From NCBI RefSeq assembly GCF_900129745.1, contig NZ_FQWS01000001.1, forward strand, positions 1,240,001-1,304,000: a stretch of 64,000 nucleotides of DNA, read 5' to 3'. The position numbers and the translations under genes are program-made. Under the pieces are notes generated by a model. It had not been told where the DNA came from and did no database searches. It worked only from the letters and a program-made list of their open reading frames with translations. Within the stretch, counting starts at the first letter, position 1. Each line of letters opens with the position of its first letter. Source of the stretch: Winogradskyella jejuensis. GTDB taxonomy: Bacteria; Bacteroidota; Bacteroidia; Flavobacteriales; Flavobacteriaceae. Below are positions 18,561-27,434 of this stretch, piece by piece.

Positions 18561-19391
18561 TTACGACGCTTTGCTTAAAGGTAATTCAAAGATTACAATT
18601 TTTTCAGTTTTGTAACCGTCAATATCTGTCATAATAACTTTAAGCTCAATATGGCTCGGTGCAATACTGTAAGTAGCACTATCTTCGAGGTTTAAAGTTG
18701 AATATAATTCGGCTTTATCAAAACTTCCGAAACGCTTAGAATCTTTTGCAGATAATGTTGCTGTTTTAAAGATATTTCCTTTTGAGAATTCCAATTTTAA
18801 AGGTTTCCAACTTGAGGTGTAATGCTGAAAGTCTGTAAATGCAGCTTCACCATCTTTTTTCTTTACTACAATACTGTTTTTGTAGCGTTGAAAGACTTCA
18901 ATAGTTCTGTAGCTTTGATGATGCTTCACCTTGAGGTACCTGTTTTCAACAGTTTCATTATTATTTATTTTGAAAACTGGCATGACGATATCATTTTCTA
19001 CGCTAGATGATTTTATTTCCGCATCAGTGTGTAATTTATCAATATAAATGGTAAAGGCATCACCAGCTATTTTTAGTGGCTGCTCTATTTTTTCATCGGT
19101 TAAATACCCGTTGAATACATAGCCGTCTTCGAAATATTCACCTACCGCAGGGCCTTTTATTTTAACCCATTTACCAGACACTTTTTTATCATTATCCTTA
19201 ACATCTAAATGCAAATTGGTGTGCTCAATGATTTCTACTGCTGTACCATAATCTAATATGCCTATTTTAGTGGCACCTTGATTTGGTTGTTCTCTAATGA
19301 CTAATCCGTTTTCTGCGTTTACATACTGGATATCTTGGGCGTGTGCTACGCTCAGCGCGAAGCATGCCACTGCTAAAATTCTTAAAAACAT
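18561..19391 (-). CDS. Periplasmic SH3-domain protein upstream of alpha-2-macroglobulin
   Basis: The 276-residue protein has a signal peptide (MFLRILAVACFALSVAHA) followed by a bacterial SH3-like domain (~20-98; VNAENGLVIREQPNQGATK, then VEIIEH and KWVKIKG). The remaining ~175 residues are beta-rich without a family that I recognise. Bacterial SH3 domains often bind peptidoglycan peptides. It is the first gene of the minus-strand block that runs through the alpha-2-macroglobulin, ABM and pbpC genes, which supports a cell-wall role; this is inference from context. Confidence 0.75.
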   Translation of the reverse strand: MFLRILAVACFALSVAHAQDIQYVNAENGLVIREQPNQGATKIGILDYGTAVEIIEHTNLHLDVKDNDKKVSGKWVKIKGPAVGEYFEDGYVFNGYLTDEKIEQPLKIAGDAFTIYIDKLHTDAEIKSSSVENDIVMPVFKINNNETVENRYLKVKHHQSYRTIEVFQRYKNSIVVKKKDGEAAFTDFQHYTSSWKPLKLEFSKGNIFKTATLSAKDSKRFGSFDKAELYSTLNLEDSATYSIAPSHIELKVIMTDIDGYKTEKIVIFELPLSKAS

Positions 19392-19561
19392 AATGTGTGG
19401 ATTTAAATATTACTGTTTCTCATTCCTTATGAGAACTCTTAAAAATCAAGATGTAGGCCTATTCTTGTTAAATAGATACGTGACTTTTTTTTGATTTAGA
19501 TCTCATTCAATTGTTAAAATGTTCACAAAGTTGATGTCAATTATCAAGCTGAAAAAGACTA

Positions 19562-19589
19562 TTGTAAGCGACAATTTATTGCTATCTTG
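19562..19589 (+). promoter_or_regulatory. Possible promoter of the ALDH7 gene
   Basis: TTG at 19562-19564 and TATCTTG at 19583-19589 are 18 bases apart, close to the Bacteroidota -33/-7 arrangement but with one base less in the -7 box. The start codon is 32 bases downstream. Confidence 0.3.
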
Positions 19590-19621
19590 CCCAAATTAAT
19601 TTTACTAAAAATCAATATACT

Positions 19622-21175
19622 ATGGGAACAGTGGCAACTGATTTCGGAATAAAAGAAGCATTACAAAAGTTGGGTGTTTCAGATATAAATCACGGAACTT
19701 CAACAGGTTCTAATAATTTTGGAAATGGCGATTTAATTGAAAGCTACTCACCAGTAGATGGGCAATTAATCGCAAAAGTATCTACAACAACTCGCGAAGA
19801 TTACGACAAGGTTATGGACGCAGCAACATCTGCTTTTAAAACCTTCAGAGCCATGCCAGCTCCACAACGTGGTGAAATTGTTCGTCAGTTTGGAAACAAA
19901 TTAAGAGAGTTAAAAGAACCTCTTGGGAAATTAGTCTCTTACGAAATGGGAAAATCTTTGCAAGAAGGTTATGGTGAGGTGCAAGAAATGATTGATATCT
20001 GCGACTTTGCGGTAGGCTTATCGCGTCAGTTAAATGGGCAAACTATTCCATCTGAAAGACCAGGTCACGTTATGCGTGAGCAATGGCATTCTTTAGGAGT
20101 TGTTGGTATAATTTCGGCATTTAATTTTCCAGTTGCCGTTTGGGCTTGGAACACCGCTCTGGCTTGGGTTTGTGGCGATACTTGCGTTTGGAAAGGTTCT
20201 GAAAAAGCGCCAGTTTGTGCTGTAGCTTGCCAAAATATTATTGCGGGTGTTTTAAAGGAAAACAACTTGCCAGAAGGTATATCTTGTATCGTTAATGGTG
20301 ATTATAAAGTTGGTGAATACATCACTACAGATACTAGAATTCCTTTAGTGTCTGCAACCGGTTCTACACGTATGGGACGCATTGTTGGTAAAACAGTAGC
20401 TGAACGTTTTGGAAAATCGTTGTTAGAATTAGGCGGAAATAATGCCATAATCATCACACCAACTGCTGATTTAAAAGTCGTAGTTCCTGGTGCTGTTTTT
20501 GGTGCTGTTGGTACTTGCGGTCAGCGCTGTACATCGACACGTCGTTTAATTATTCACGAAAGCGTATACGATAAAGTACGCGATGCAATTGTTGGCGCGT
20601 ACAAACAACTAACTATTGGTAATCCTTTAGATGAAAGCAATCATATTGGACCATTAATCGATAAAGACGCTGTAAATACATACTTGGCTGCGATTGAAAA
20701 AGCAAAAGCTGAAGGTGGAAATGTATTAGTTGAAGGTGGTGTTTTAGAAGGCGAAGGTTACGAAAGCGGATGCTACGTAAAGCCAGCAATTATTGAAGCC
20801 GAAAATCATTTTGAAATTGTTCAGCATGAAACATTTGCACCAATTTTATACTTAATGAAATATTCTGGCGATGTTGAAAATGCTATTGAAATGCAAAATA
20901 GCGTAGCTCAAGGTTTATCATCTGCAATAATGACCAATGAGATGAAAGAAGCTGAAAAATTCTTGTCTTTCGCAGGAAGCGATTGTGGAATTGCCAATGT
21001 AAACATTGGAACTTCTGGCGCAGAAATCGGTGGTGCATTTGGAGGTGAAAAAGAAACCGGTGGCGGACGCGAATCTGGTTCTGACGCTTGGAAAATCTAT
21101 ATGAGAAGACAAACGAATACAATAAACTACTCTGATGAATTGCCATTGGCGCAAGGCATTAAGTTTGATTTGTAA
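19622..21175 (+). CDS. ALDH7-type aldehyde dehydrogenase (aminoadipate semialdehyde/piperideine-6-carboxylate dehydrogenase-like)
   Basis: The 517-residue NAD(P)-dependent aldehyde dehydrogenase carries the active-site Glu in LLELGGNNAI (Glu269) and the catalytic Cys in CGQRCTSTRRL (Cys303). An FGGEKETGGGRESGSDAWK-type C-terminus is also present and typical of the ALDH7/antiquitin branch. Members oxidise alpha-aminoadipate semialdehyde in lysine breakdown (amaB/pcd in bacteria). Length and motifs match the family well. It is a single gene with its own terminator; no other lysine-catabolism gene is next to it, so the substrate is assigned by family only. Confidence 0.9.
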   Translation: MGTVATDFGIKEALQKLGVSDINHGTSTGSNNFGNGDLIESYSPVDGQLIAKVSTTTREDYDKVMDAATSAFKTFRAMPAPQRGEIVRQFGNKLRELKEPLGKLVSYEMGKSLQEGYGEVQEMIDICDFAVGLSRQLNGQTIPSERPGHVMREQWHSLGVVGIISAFNFPVAVWAWNTALAWVCGDTCVWKGSEKAPVCAVACQNIIAGVLKENNLPEGISCIVNGDYKVGEYITTDTRIPLVSATGSTRMGRIVGKTVAERFGKSLLELGGNNAIIITPTADLKVVVPGAVFGAVGTCGQRCTSTRRLIIHESVYDKVRDAIVGAYKQLTIGNPLDESNHIGPLIDKDAVNTYLAAIEKAKAEGGNVLVEGGVLEGEGYESGCYVKPAIIEAENHFEIVQHETFAPILYLMKYSGDVENAIEMQNSVAQGLSSAIMTNEMKEAEKFLSFAGSDCGIANVNIGTSGAEIGGAFGGEKETGGGRESGSDAWKIYMRRQTNTINYSDELPLAQGIKFDL

Positions 21176-21200
21176 TAATATTGCACAACAGATATTAATA

Positions 21201-21230
21201 AAAACCGTTTCAATTTTGAAGCGGTTTTTT
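21201..21230 (+). terminator. Terminator of the ALDH7 gene
   Basis: AAAACCGTTTC (21201-21211) pairs with GAAGCGGTTTT (21218-21228), with one G-U pair, and is followed by T. Confidence 0.85.
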
Positions 21231-21275
21231 GTTTTAGAGAATTAAACCTTTTTAACTAACTTAGGTCTTAACAAC

Positions 21276-22643
21276 ATGAAAGTAGAACATCTTAAACATC
21301 TTTACTGGCGCGCAGGTTTTGGAGTTACTCCAAGTATTCTTGAACATTATAAAAATGCGACAAAAAGCCAAGTAGTTTCAGACTTGTTCAAAGCGTCAGA
21401 GACTACTGAGCCTTTAAAAATTGACCTATCCGAGTTTAAGGGCTTTAAAACACTTTCTTTTAAAGAAAATCCGAAGCTAATTAAAGAATTGGCTCAAAAA
21501 AGCAGAAAGCGCTTAATGGATTTTAATATTGCATGGGTTAACAGATTAAATACATCCGACGCTGTCTTAAGAGAACGTATGACGCTTTTTTGGGCAAACC
21601 ATTTTGTGTGTGGCGAAAAAAATGTGGTTTACGCCCAGCAGTACAATAATATGCTTAGAGAATATGCCTTGGGGAACTTTAGAGATTTTGTAAAAGCAAT
21701 GTCTAAAGAAGCTGCGATGATAAAGTATCTTAATCTTAGACAGAATGTAAAAGCGCAACCTAATGAGAATTTTGCTCGAGAGCTTATGGAACTTTTCACA
21801 TTAGGACCTGGTCATTACACCGAAAACGACATTAAAGAAAGTGCAAGAGCATTCACAGGATATTTTAATATGCTTGATGGTACCTTTAGGCTTAGAAGAT
21901 TTCAGCATGATTATGGTCAAAAAACTTTCATGGGTAGAACAGGAAATTTTAATGGCGATGATATCATTGATATTATTCTAGAAAATCGACAATGCGCTAA
22001 ATTTATTTGTGAGAAAGTTTATAGATACTTTGTAAATGAAATTATAGATAAAAATCGTGTTGAATCTATGGTAGAGGTCTTTTTCGAAGACTACGACATC
22101 TCTAGACTAATGCAATACGTTTTTACGCAAGATTGGTTTTATGACAATGACAATATTGGGAATAAAATAAAATCGCCAATTGATTATTTAGTTGGGTTAT
22201 CTAGAACAGTTCCTTTTATTTTAAAGAATGAAAAAGCTGTAATTAAACTTCAAAAATTATTAGGGCAAACTTTACTAGACCCACCAAATGTTGCGGGCTG
22301 GAAAGGGCATAAGGCGTGGATAGATGCTAATACAATTATGGTGCGCTTAAAATTGCCTTCTGTTTTATTAAACGGTGGAATGATTGCATTGGACGACGAA
22401 AAGGATGAAATGCGACGTCAGTTTTTCAAGCGAAACAAATCGAAATTACCCATAAAAACTTTAGCGAATTGGGATAAGTTTCAAAACGAGTATAAAAAGA
22501 TTTCTATTGAGGATTTGGATTCAGTTTTAATAAACGGACAATTAAACAAAGGGACTTTGACTTACTTAAAATCTTTGTATAAAGATTCTAAGCAGAAATA
22601 CTGTATTCAGTTAATGTCATTGCCAGAATATCAAATGTGTTAG
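21276..22643 (+). CDS. DUF1800 family protein
   Basis: The 455-residue protein shows the DUF1800 hallmarks: LYWRAGFGVTP at the N-terminus, RERMTLFWANHFV, NENFARELMELFTLG and GRTGNFNGDDIIDIIL, plus WFYDNDNIGNKIKSP. The family is widespread and of unknown biochemical function, and almost always lies next to a DUF1501 gene, as here: the next start codon is 2 bases after its stop. There is no obvious signal peptide, unlike its partner. I infer that the two act together, probably in or near the envelope. Confidence 0.92.
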   Translation: MKVEHLKHLYWRAGFGVTPSILEHYKNATKSQVVSDLFKASETTEPLKIDLSEFKGFKTLSFKENPKLIKELAQKSRKRLMDFNIAWVNRLNTSDAVLRERMTLFWANHFVCGEKNVVYAQQYNNMLREYALGNFRDFVKAMSKEAAMIKYLNLRQNVKAQPNENFARELMELFTLGPGHYTENDIKESARAFTGYFNMLDGTFRLRRFQHDYGQKTFMGRTGNFNGDDIIDIILENRQCAKFICEKVYRYFVNEIIDKNRVESMVEVFFEDYDISRLMQYVFTQDWFYDNDNIGNKIKSPIDYLVGLSRTVPFILKNEKAVIKLQKLLGQTLLDPPNVAGWKGHKAWIDANTIMVRLKLPSVLLNGGMIALDDEKDEMRRQFFKRNKSKLPIKTLANWDKFQNEYKKISIEDLDSVLINGQLNKGTLTYLKSLYKDSKQKYCIQLMSLPEYQMC

Positions 22644-22645
22644 TT

Positions 22646-23833
22646 ATGGAAAGAAGAGATTTTTTAAGAAATTCAGCTTTGGCAAGTAGTTTGTTTTTTG
22701 TTCCAAATTTTGTGAGAGCTTTTGAGGATTTTGAGGCTAAATCCATCGGTTATAAGCGCTTAGTTATTATCCAACTCACTGGAGGAAATGATGGGCTAAA
22801 TACTATTATTCCATACAATAACGATTTGTACTACAATGCGCGTCCTACCCTTGGAATTAAGAATGATGTTATAAAACTAAATGACGAGTTGGCATTGCAT
22901 CCGAGTTTAAAGCCCTTACAGCATCTTTACGATAGCGGTGAGCTTTCCATCATAAATAATGTAGGTTATCCAAATCCAGTAAGGTCGCATTTTAGGTCAA
23001 TGGATATTTGGCAATCTGGAAGTTCTAGTGACGAGTATTTGCAAAGTGGATGGCTAGGCCGATTTTTGGATAAACATGGGAAACATCCTTACAATGCTAT
23101 AGAACTTGACGAAACGCTTAGCTTAGCTTTAAAAGGGGAAACCTTTAATGGTATTGCAACTAATGATTACAGAACATTATACAAAACGGCTCGAGACCCC
23201 TATTTTCAGAATGTTTTAAATCATTATAACGACCAGCATTTATCAGAACATAATTTAGGTTATTTGTATAAGAATATGATAGATGCTAAATCTTCGGCAA
23301 ATTATATTTATGAGACCACTAAAGTAAAATTATCACAAGAAGACTATCCTCAGAATAAATTTGGTAAACAGCTAAAAAGCACAGCGCAGTTTATCAATTC
23401 TGGATTGGACACAAAAGTATTTTATAATGCCTTAGATGGTTTTGATACTCATGCAAATCAGCAAAACACCCAAAAACGCTTATTGTCTATTTATGCGGAA
23501 GCACTTTTCTCTTTCGTAAAAGACCTAAAACGAAACGGGACTTTTGAAGACACATTGATTCTCACGTTTTCGGAATTTGGAAGGCGTGTAAAACAAAATG
23601 CGGCCAATGGTACAGACCACGGCTCTGCAAATAACGTGTTTGTTGTTGGTAAAAACCTTAAAACTGCTGGAGTCTATAACCAATTATCCTCTTTGTCTGA
23701 TTTAGATGATAATGGCGATTTAAAGTTTACTGTAGATTTTAGACAAGTTTATGCTACAATTCTAGAAAATTGGCTAGGAACTTCAACAAAAGGCATTATT
23801 AGTGTTCCTCAGAGAAAATTAAAATTCATATAA
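22646..23833 (+). CDS. DUF1501 family protein with Tat-like signal
   Basis: The protein is 395 residues from the ATG at 22646. A GTG at 22637 is in frame but would overlap the DUF1800 stop; the ATG start gives MERRDFLRNSALASS, a twin-arginine-type signal common in this family. The body is sulfatase-like DUF1501 (LVIIQLTGGNDGLNTIIPY, VGYPNPVRSHFRSMDIWQSG, GFDTHANQ, FSEFGRRVKQN and TDHGSAN). The His and Asp residues in GFDTH and GTDHG are the conserved putative metal ligands. It forms a pair with the DUF1800 gene. Its substrate is unknown. Confidence 0.92.
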   Translation: MERRDFLRNSALASSLFFVPNFVRAFEDFEAKSIGYKRLVIIQLTGGNDGLNTIIPYNNDLYYNARPTLGIKNDVIKLNDELALHPSLKPLQHLYDSGELSIINNVGYPNPVRSHFRSMDIWQSGSSSDEYLQSGWLGRFLDKHGKHPYNAIELDETLSLALKGETFNGIATNDYRTLYKTARDPYFQNVLNHYNDQHLSEHNLGYLYKNMIDAKSSANYIYETTKVKLSQEDYPQNKFGKQLKSTAQFINSGLDTKVFYNALDGFDTHANQQNTQKRLLSIYAEALFSFVKDLKRNGTFEDTLILTFSEFGRRVKQNAANGTDHGSANNVFVVGKNLKTAGVYNQLSSLSDLDDNGDLKFTVDFRQVYATILENWLGTSTKGIISVPQRKLKFI

Positions 23834-23878
23834 AAACCTTACTTCAATGCCAAAACGTTGTTGGGAGAAGTAAGGTTT
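23834..23878 (+). terminator. Long hairpin after the DUF1501 gene
   Basis: A perfect 12-bp stem (23834-23845 with 23867-23878) encloses a 21-base loop that itself contains CCAA/TTGG (23850-23853/23861-23864). Only TTT follows, so termination efficiency is uncertain. Confidence 0.5.
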
Positions 23879-23909
23879 ACGTATATTATTGTTGAATAAT
23901 AGCAATTAA

Positions 23910-23933
23910 AACTAACAATAGTTAGTTGATTTT
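23910..23933. terminator. Second hairpin with T-run, bidirectional
   Basis: AACTAAC (23910-23916) pairs perfectly with GTTAGTT (23921-23927) around AATA; GATTTTT follows on the plus strand, and on the minus strand the stem is followed by TTTTAATT. It can end both the DUF1501 gene and the convergent AlbA_2 gene. Confidence 0.5.
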
Positions 23934-24005
23934 TAATAGATTATAGACCAATTGCAATAAAATTAGAACATCTGTTTTTTGAGGTAAAAATAATCGACGA
24001 AAGTC

Positions 24006-25139
24006 TTAATTGTACTTTACTTTTCTGAGTATTCGCATAGTTAGTTTGTAAACCTCGTAGATAGATTTACTGTAACTTTTTAAAAGCGGTTTAGCTTCTT
24101 CTAATTTATCAATAGCACTTTCAAAATCATTTAGATAACAAATAAGATAAGTTGCAGAAAGGTTATTTAAATCGGCTATTTCGTTCGGAGTTAAAGACAG
24201 TCCTTTTTTTAATTTTTCTAACAGTGTATTGTTAGTGTTGTAGATGTGGTGCAATACTTTTTTATCAAATTGAGGTGGCTCAAACAAAAGCTTGGTCTCT
24301 ATAGAGTAGTTGGCGTTATTGCCAAACTCTATAACCGTTTCTTCAAGTTTGTAATATTTGTAATTATTATGAAGTCCAAGTTTTACATATTCAATAATCG
24401 TAAAATCATTTTCAGAATAGCTAATAGAAACTTCATCTAATGCAGAATAAAATAACCGTCGTTGCTCGTTGATTAGTTCTATGTCTACCCGAGAAAAGAA
24501 GACCTCATCTTCAACTTCTTTTTTTTGGCCTGCCCAACAGAGCACAAAATATTCTTTAAAAACTTTGTATTGGGGCAGATAATCTTCTCGTTTTTTCATA
24601 AAATCGAAAACACCCTTCAGCGTTAGTTCAATGTTATTACGAGCGTGATGTTCGATTGTTGAGACAATTTCAGAGTTTACGTCCTTTATCTCAATGTCAA
24701 AAACCTTGGGCATACTCATGCTGCCATCTCTAAAAAAGACAGCACCACCATAATATTTCCAGATATTTCGTCTTAAGGACGTGATTTCATTGTTTGGTCT
24801 AATGGTTACCAAGCCTACAACTTTATCGTCTGGTAAGTGCGGGAAAGGGATGTTCTCGTACTGAACAATTGGTGGATTAGTGAGATAGGCGTTTATGAGA
24901 TTTTGAATTTTACTGTCGTCATAGAAGTCAACCCCAACAATTTTATTGTCAGCATCGTCTACACCTATAACTATGTACGAGTTGTTTTTTGGGTTACTAT
25001 TAGATAGCGCGCAGATATGCTTTAGAAATTTGGCTTTACCCTCTTTATAGCTGAGATTTAACTTTCGTTTTTTGTCATAAAAACTGTTCTCATCATTGTG
25101 AGCAAGAAGGTTTTTAATTAAAAGACGTTTGTTAATCAA
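24006..25139 (-). CDS. AlbA_2 (Schlafen-type) domain protein
   Basis: In this 377-residue protein, residues ~18-160 match the AlbA_2/Schlafen_AAA-like nucleic-acid-binding domain: LSYKEGKAKFLKHICALSNS, YIVIGVDDADNKIVGVDFYD and IPFPHLPDDKVVGLVTIRP. The C-terminal half (~200-377) is not recognised and is rich in Tyr/Asn/Lys. AlbA_2 proteins are often annotated as putative transcriptional regulators or ATP-binding proteins, and their role is mostly unknown. The gene ends a four-gene minus-strand block, 4 bases after the DUF1801 gene. No partner of a known defence system is beside it. Confidence 0.8.
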   Translation of the reverse strand: MINKRLLIKNLLAHNDENSFYDKKRKLNLSYKEGKAKFLKHICALSNSNPKNNSYIVIGVDDADNKIVGVDFYDDSKIQNLINAYLTNPPIVQYENIPFPHLPDDKVVGLVTIRPNNEITSLRRNIWKYYGGAVFFRDGSMSMPKVFDIEIKDVNSEIVSTIEHHARNNIELTLKGVFDFMKKREDYLPQYKVFKEYFVLCWAGQKKEVEDEVFFSRVDIELINEQRRLFYSALDEVSISYSENDFTIIEYVKLGLHNNYKYYKLEETVIEFGNNANYSIETKLLFEPPQFDKKVLHHIYNTNNTLLEKLKKGLSLTPNEIADLNNLSATYLICYLNDFESAIDKLEEAKPLLKSYSKSIYEVYKLTMRILRKVKYN

Positions 25140-25143
25140 TGCT

Positions 25144-25602
25144 TTATTTTTTTGGTCTAATCTTCTTTTCGGATATAGACATTACTATGCTTTTAGGGTG
25201 ATTATTAAAGTTTAATAAATTGGGATTACGTTTTTCAGAAACCATAACCGCTTCAAGTATCATCTTCTTAATCTCGTCAATTGGGAAATCTTCATTCGAA
25301 CTAACTTTCAAATGACGAATAAGCTTACCTTTGCCTTCTAATTTAATTTTACTGCTTGTTAACTCTGAGCCTCGATTAAATCCAAAATTTAAGTGTTTTG
25401 AGTACAAAGCGATATGGCAGAACGCATCTTTTAATTTTTCAGATTTGGAATAAGCTATGGCAACGGCATTGTAATTATCCCAGATAAGTTCGTTAGTTTC
25501 GGGAACTAGAGAAGTTATAAATTCTCTTAGCCAAATAGTTAAGTGTTTGATTTCCTCGCTGTAGGGTTCTATAAAGTTTTGTAATTGAGGATTAGCTTTC
25601 AT
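25144..25602 (-). CDS. DUF1801 family protein
   Basis: The protein is 152 residues from the ATG at 25602; an upstream ATG at 25647 would overlap the SDR gene by 43 bases and is less likely. The chosen start lies 2 bases after the SDR stop. The passage YSEEIKHLTIWLREFITSLVPETNELI, FCHIALYSKHLNFGFNRG and IRHLKV fits DUF1801 (YdhG-like fold), a small alpha/beta family of unknown function. Two further DUF1801 genes lie at 58969-59842. Confidence 0.82.
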   Translation of the reverse strand: MKANPQLQNFIEPYSEEIKHLTIWLREFITSLVPETNELIWDNYNAVAIAYSKSEKLKDAFCHIALYSKHLNFGFNRGSELTSSKIKLEGKGKLIRHLKVSSNEDFPIDEIKKMILEAVMVSEKRNPNLLNFNNHPKSIVMSISEKKIRPKK

Positions 25603-25604
25603 CT

Positions 25605-26354
25605 CTACGATTTTTTTACAATAGTAGAACTCGCCTGTGCTGTACAAAACATCAATATATCAGCAATGTTAACGTGAGCGGGTCTACTTATTGCAAAATG
25701 AATAACCTCCGCAACATCCTCTGGTTGGAGAGCTTTATAACCTTTGTAAACATTATCTGCTTGACTTCCACCTTTGAAACGCACTTGAGAAAATTCGGTT
25801 TCAACCAAGCCCGGATTTACAGCGCTGACTTTTATACCATAAGGATTCAAGTCTATACGCATGCCTTCTGTGATGGCCAAAACAGCATGCTTACTAGCGC
25901 AATACACATTTCCTTTTGGATAGACTTCTTTCCCAGCAGAAGAACCTATATTAATAATATGTCCTGATTTTCGCTCGGTCATTCCGGGAATAATAGCTTT
26001 GCTCACATAGAGTAATCCTTTGACATTAATATCCATCATAGCATCCCAATCATCTGTATCTCCTGTTTCTATGGGGTCTAAGCCATGAGCATTGCCTGCG
26101 TTATTGATTAAAACATCGATGTTTCTAAAGGTATCTGGTAGGGAGGCAATGGCTTCAAAAGTTTTGTCTCTATCTCGTACATCAAAATTTAAAGTATGCA
26201 CGTCAGTTTCTCTCGAGAGGGCTTTTTGCACTATATCTAGTCGTTCTTGGCGTCGTCCACAGAGCACTAAGTTAATGCCATGTTTAGCAAATTCGTGCGC
26301 AGTTGCTCTTCCTATTCCACTTGTTGCACCTGTTATTAGAGCTGTTTTTTTCAT
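25605..26354 (-). CDS. Short-chain dehydrogenase/reductase (YdfG-like)
   Basis: This 249-residue classical SDR has the cofactor motif TGATSGIG (~8-15), NNAGNAHG (~86-93), the catalytic Ser in INIGSSAG and YCASKHA. CGRR after the second strand suggests NADP preference. It resembles NADP-dependent 3-hydroxy acid dehydrogenase YdfG in size and layout. The substrate is likely a small hydroxy acid or malonic semialdehyde, by family only. It lies between an aldo/keto reductase gene and DUF1801 in a tight minus-strand operon. Confidence 0.92.
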   Translation of the reverse strand: MKKTALITGATSGIGRATAHEFAKHGINLVLCGRRQERLDIVQKALSRETDVHTLNFDVRDRDKTFEAIASLPDTFRNIDVLINNAGNAHGLDPIETGDTDDWDAMMDINVKGLLYVSKAIIPGMTERKSGHIINIGSSAGKEVYPKGNVYCASKHAVLAITEGMRIDLNPYGIKVSAVNPGLVETEFSQVRFKGGSQADNVYKGYKALQPEDVAEVIHFAISRPAHVNIADILMFCTAQASSTIVKKS

Positions 26355-26373
26355 ATTGTTTTATTTCTAATTA

Positions 26374-27240
26374 TTAAGGCACTTTATGACCTTGAGCAGC
26401 TACCAAAATTAAAAACCAGTCTTCTAATTCTAAATCAATTTTAGTGGCTTCCATGGCTTGCTGCAATCGTGTTTTGTTTGTTGTGCCTACTACAGGTGTA
26501 ATTCCTGAAGGATGCTTTAGTAACCAGGCTAATAGTAATTGGTCTTCAGTTGCATTGTATTTTCCTAATAACGCTCCCAATTGTTTATGGATACGTCTTG
26601 TTTGTTCTGTGTCTTCTCTAAAAACGCTACCAAGCGGTGACCAAGCCATAGGTTTGATTCCGTGAGAAAGCATAAAATCTAAAGTGCCATCATGCATAGC
26701 TTCATGAGCAGTTAAAGAAAACTCTATTTGGTTAACATCAATATCTACTCTAAGCCCAAGCATATCCATTTGAGAAGGCGTGAAATTAGACACACCAAAA
26801 TCTCTTATTTTCCCCTGTTGTTTCAATAATGAAATGGCTTCTGCAATTTCATCAGGATGCATTAATGGACTAGGACGGTGAAGTAAGAGCAAGTCTAAAT
26901 ATTCGGTTTGAAGATTTTTAAGCGATTCCTCAACAGACCAAATCATATAATCTTTGTTGTAATCGTAATGTTTGACTTTATTCTTTCGGCTTTCAGCCAT
27001 ATACTGAATGCCCATTTTAGATATTAGTTGTATATCCTCTCGTTTAACTCCTGAAGAAGTAAAAGCTTTTCCAAATTCTGCTTCGGTGGTATAGCCACCA
27101 TAAATATCTGCGTGGTCAAAGGTGGTGATACCTTTAGAAATGCAATGTTGTATCATAGACGCCATCTCTGAAGTAGAAAATTGTTTTCCCCATGCGCCCC
27201 AAGTCATGGTCCCACTAATTATTTCTGAATAATTTATCAC
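26374..27240 (-). CDS. Aldo/keto reductase (YdhF-like)
   Basis: The 288-residue TIM-barrel oxidoreductase has the catalytic tetrad visible as DHADIYGGY (Asp and Tyr), ISKMGI (Lys) and LLLLHRPSP (His). FGVSNFTPSQM and GTTNKTRLQQAMEA are the usual cofactor-binding strands. It uses NADPH to reduce carbonyls; the natural substrate is unknown. It is the promoter-proximal gene of the block that continues with SDR, DUF1801 and AlbA_2 genes, with only 19 bases to the SDR. Confidence 0.93.
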   Translation of the reverse strand: MINYSEIISGTMTWGAWGKQFSTSEMASMIQHCISKGITTFDHADIYGGYTTEAEFGKAFTSSGVKREDIQLISKMGIQYMAESRKNKVKHYDYNKDYMIWSVEESLKNLQTEYLDLLLLHRPSPLMHPDEIAEAISLLKQQGKIRDFGVSNFTPSQMDMLGLRVDIDVNQIEFSLTAHEAMHDGTLDFMLSHGIKPMAWSPLGSVFREDTEQTRRIHKQLGALLGKYNATEDQLLLAWLLKHPSGITPVVGTTNKTRLQQAMEATKIDLELEDWFLILVAAQGHKVP

Positions 27241-27434
27241 GTTAATGATTGGTTTTTAGTTACAGTAAAAATATCCATTTTATATGGAAAAACCTGCCTT
27301 AAAATTGGGTTAACACTAATTATAAGAAAGCACAGTATTTTTAACCAATCATTAACATCATAGGTAGAATAATTTTAACAATTTGCGAAACTGATATTGA
27401 AAGACGGATATAACGGTTGAAAAACTTATAAAAC

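Noticed and set aside
24006..25139. The AlbA_2 gene as part of a phage-defence system.
   Set aside because: Its neighbours are DUF1801, SDR and aldo/keto reductase genes; no nuclease, helicase or toxin partner and no mobile-element border is present.
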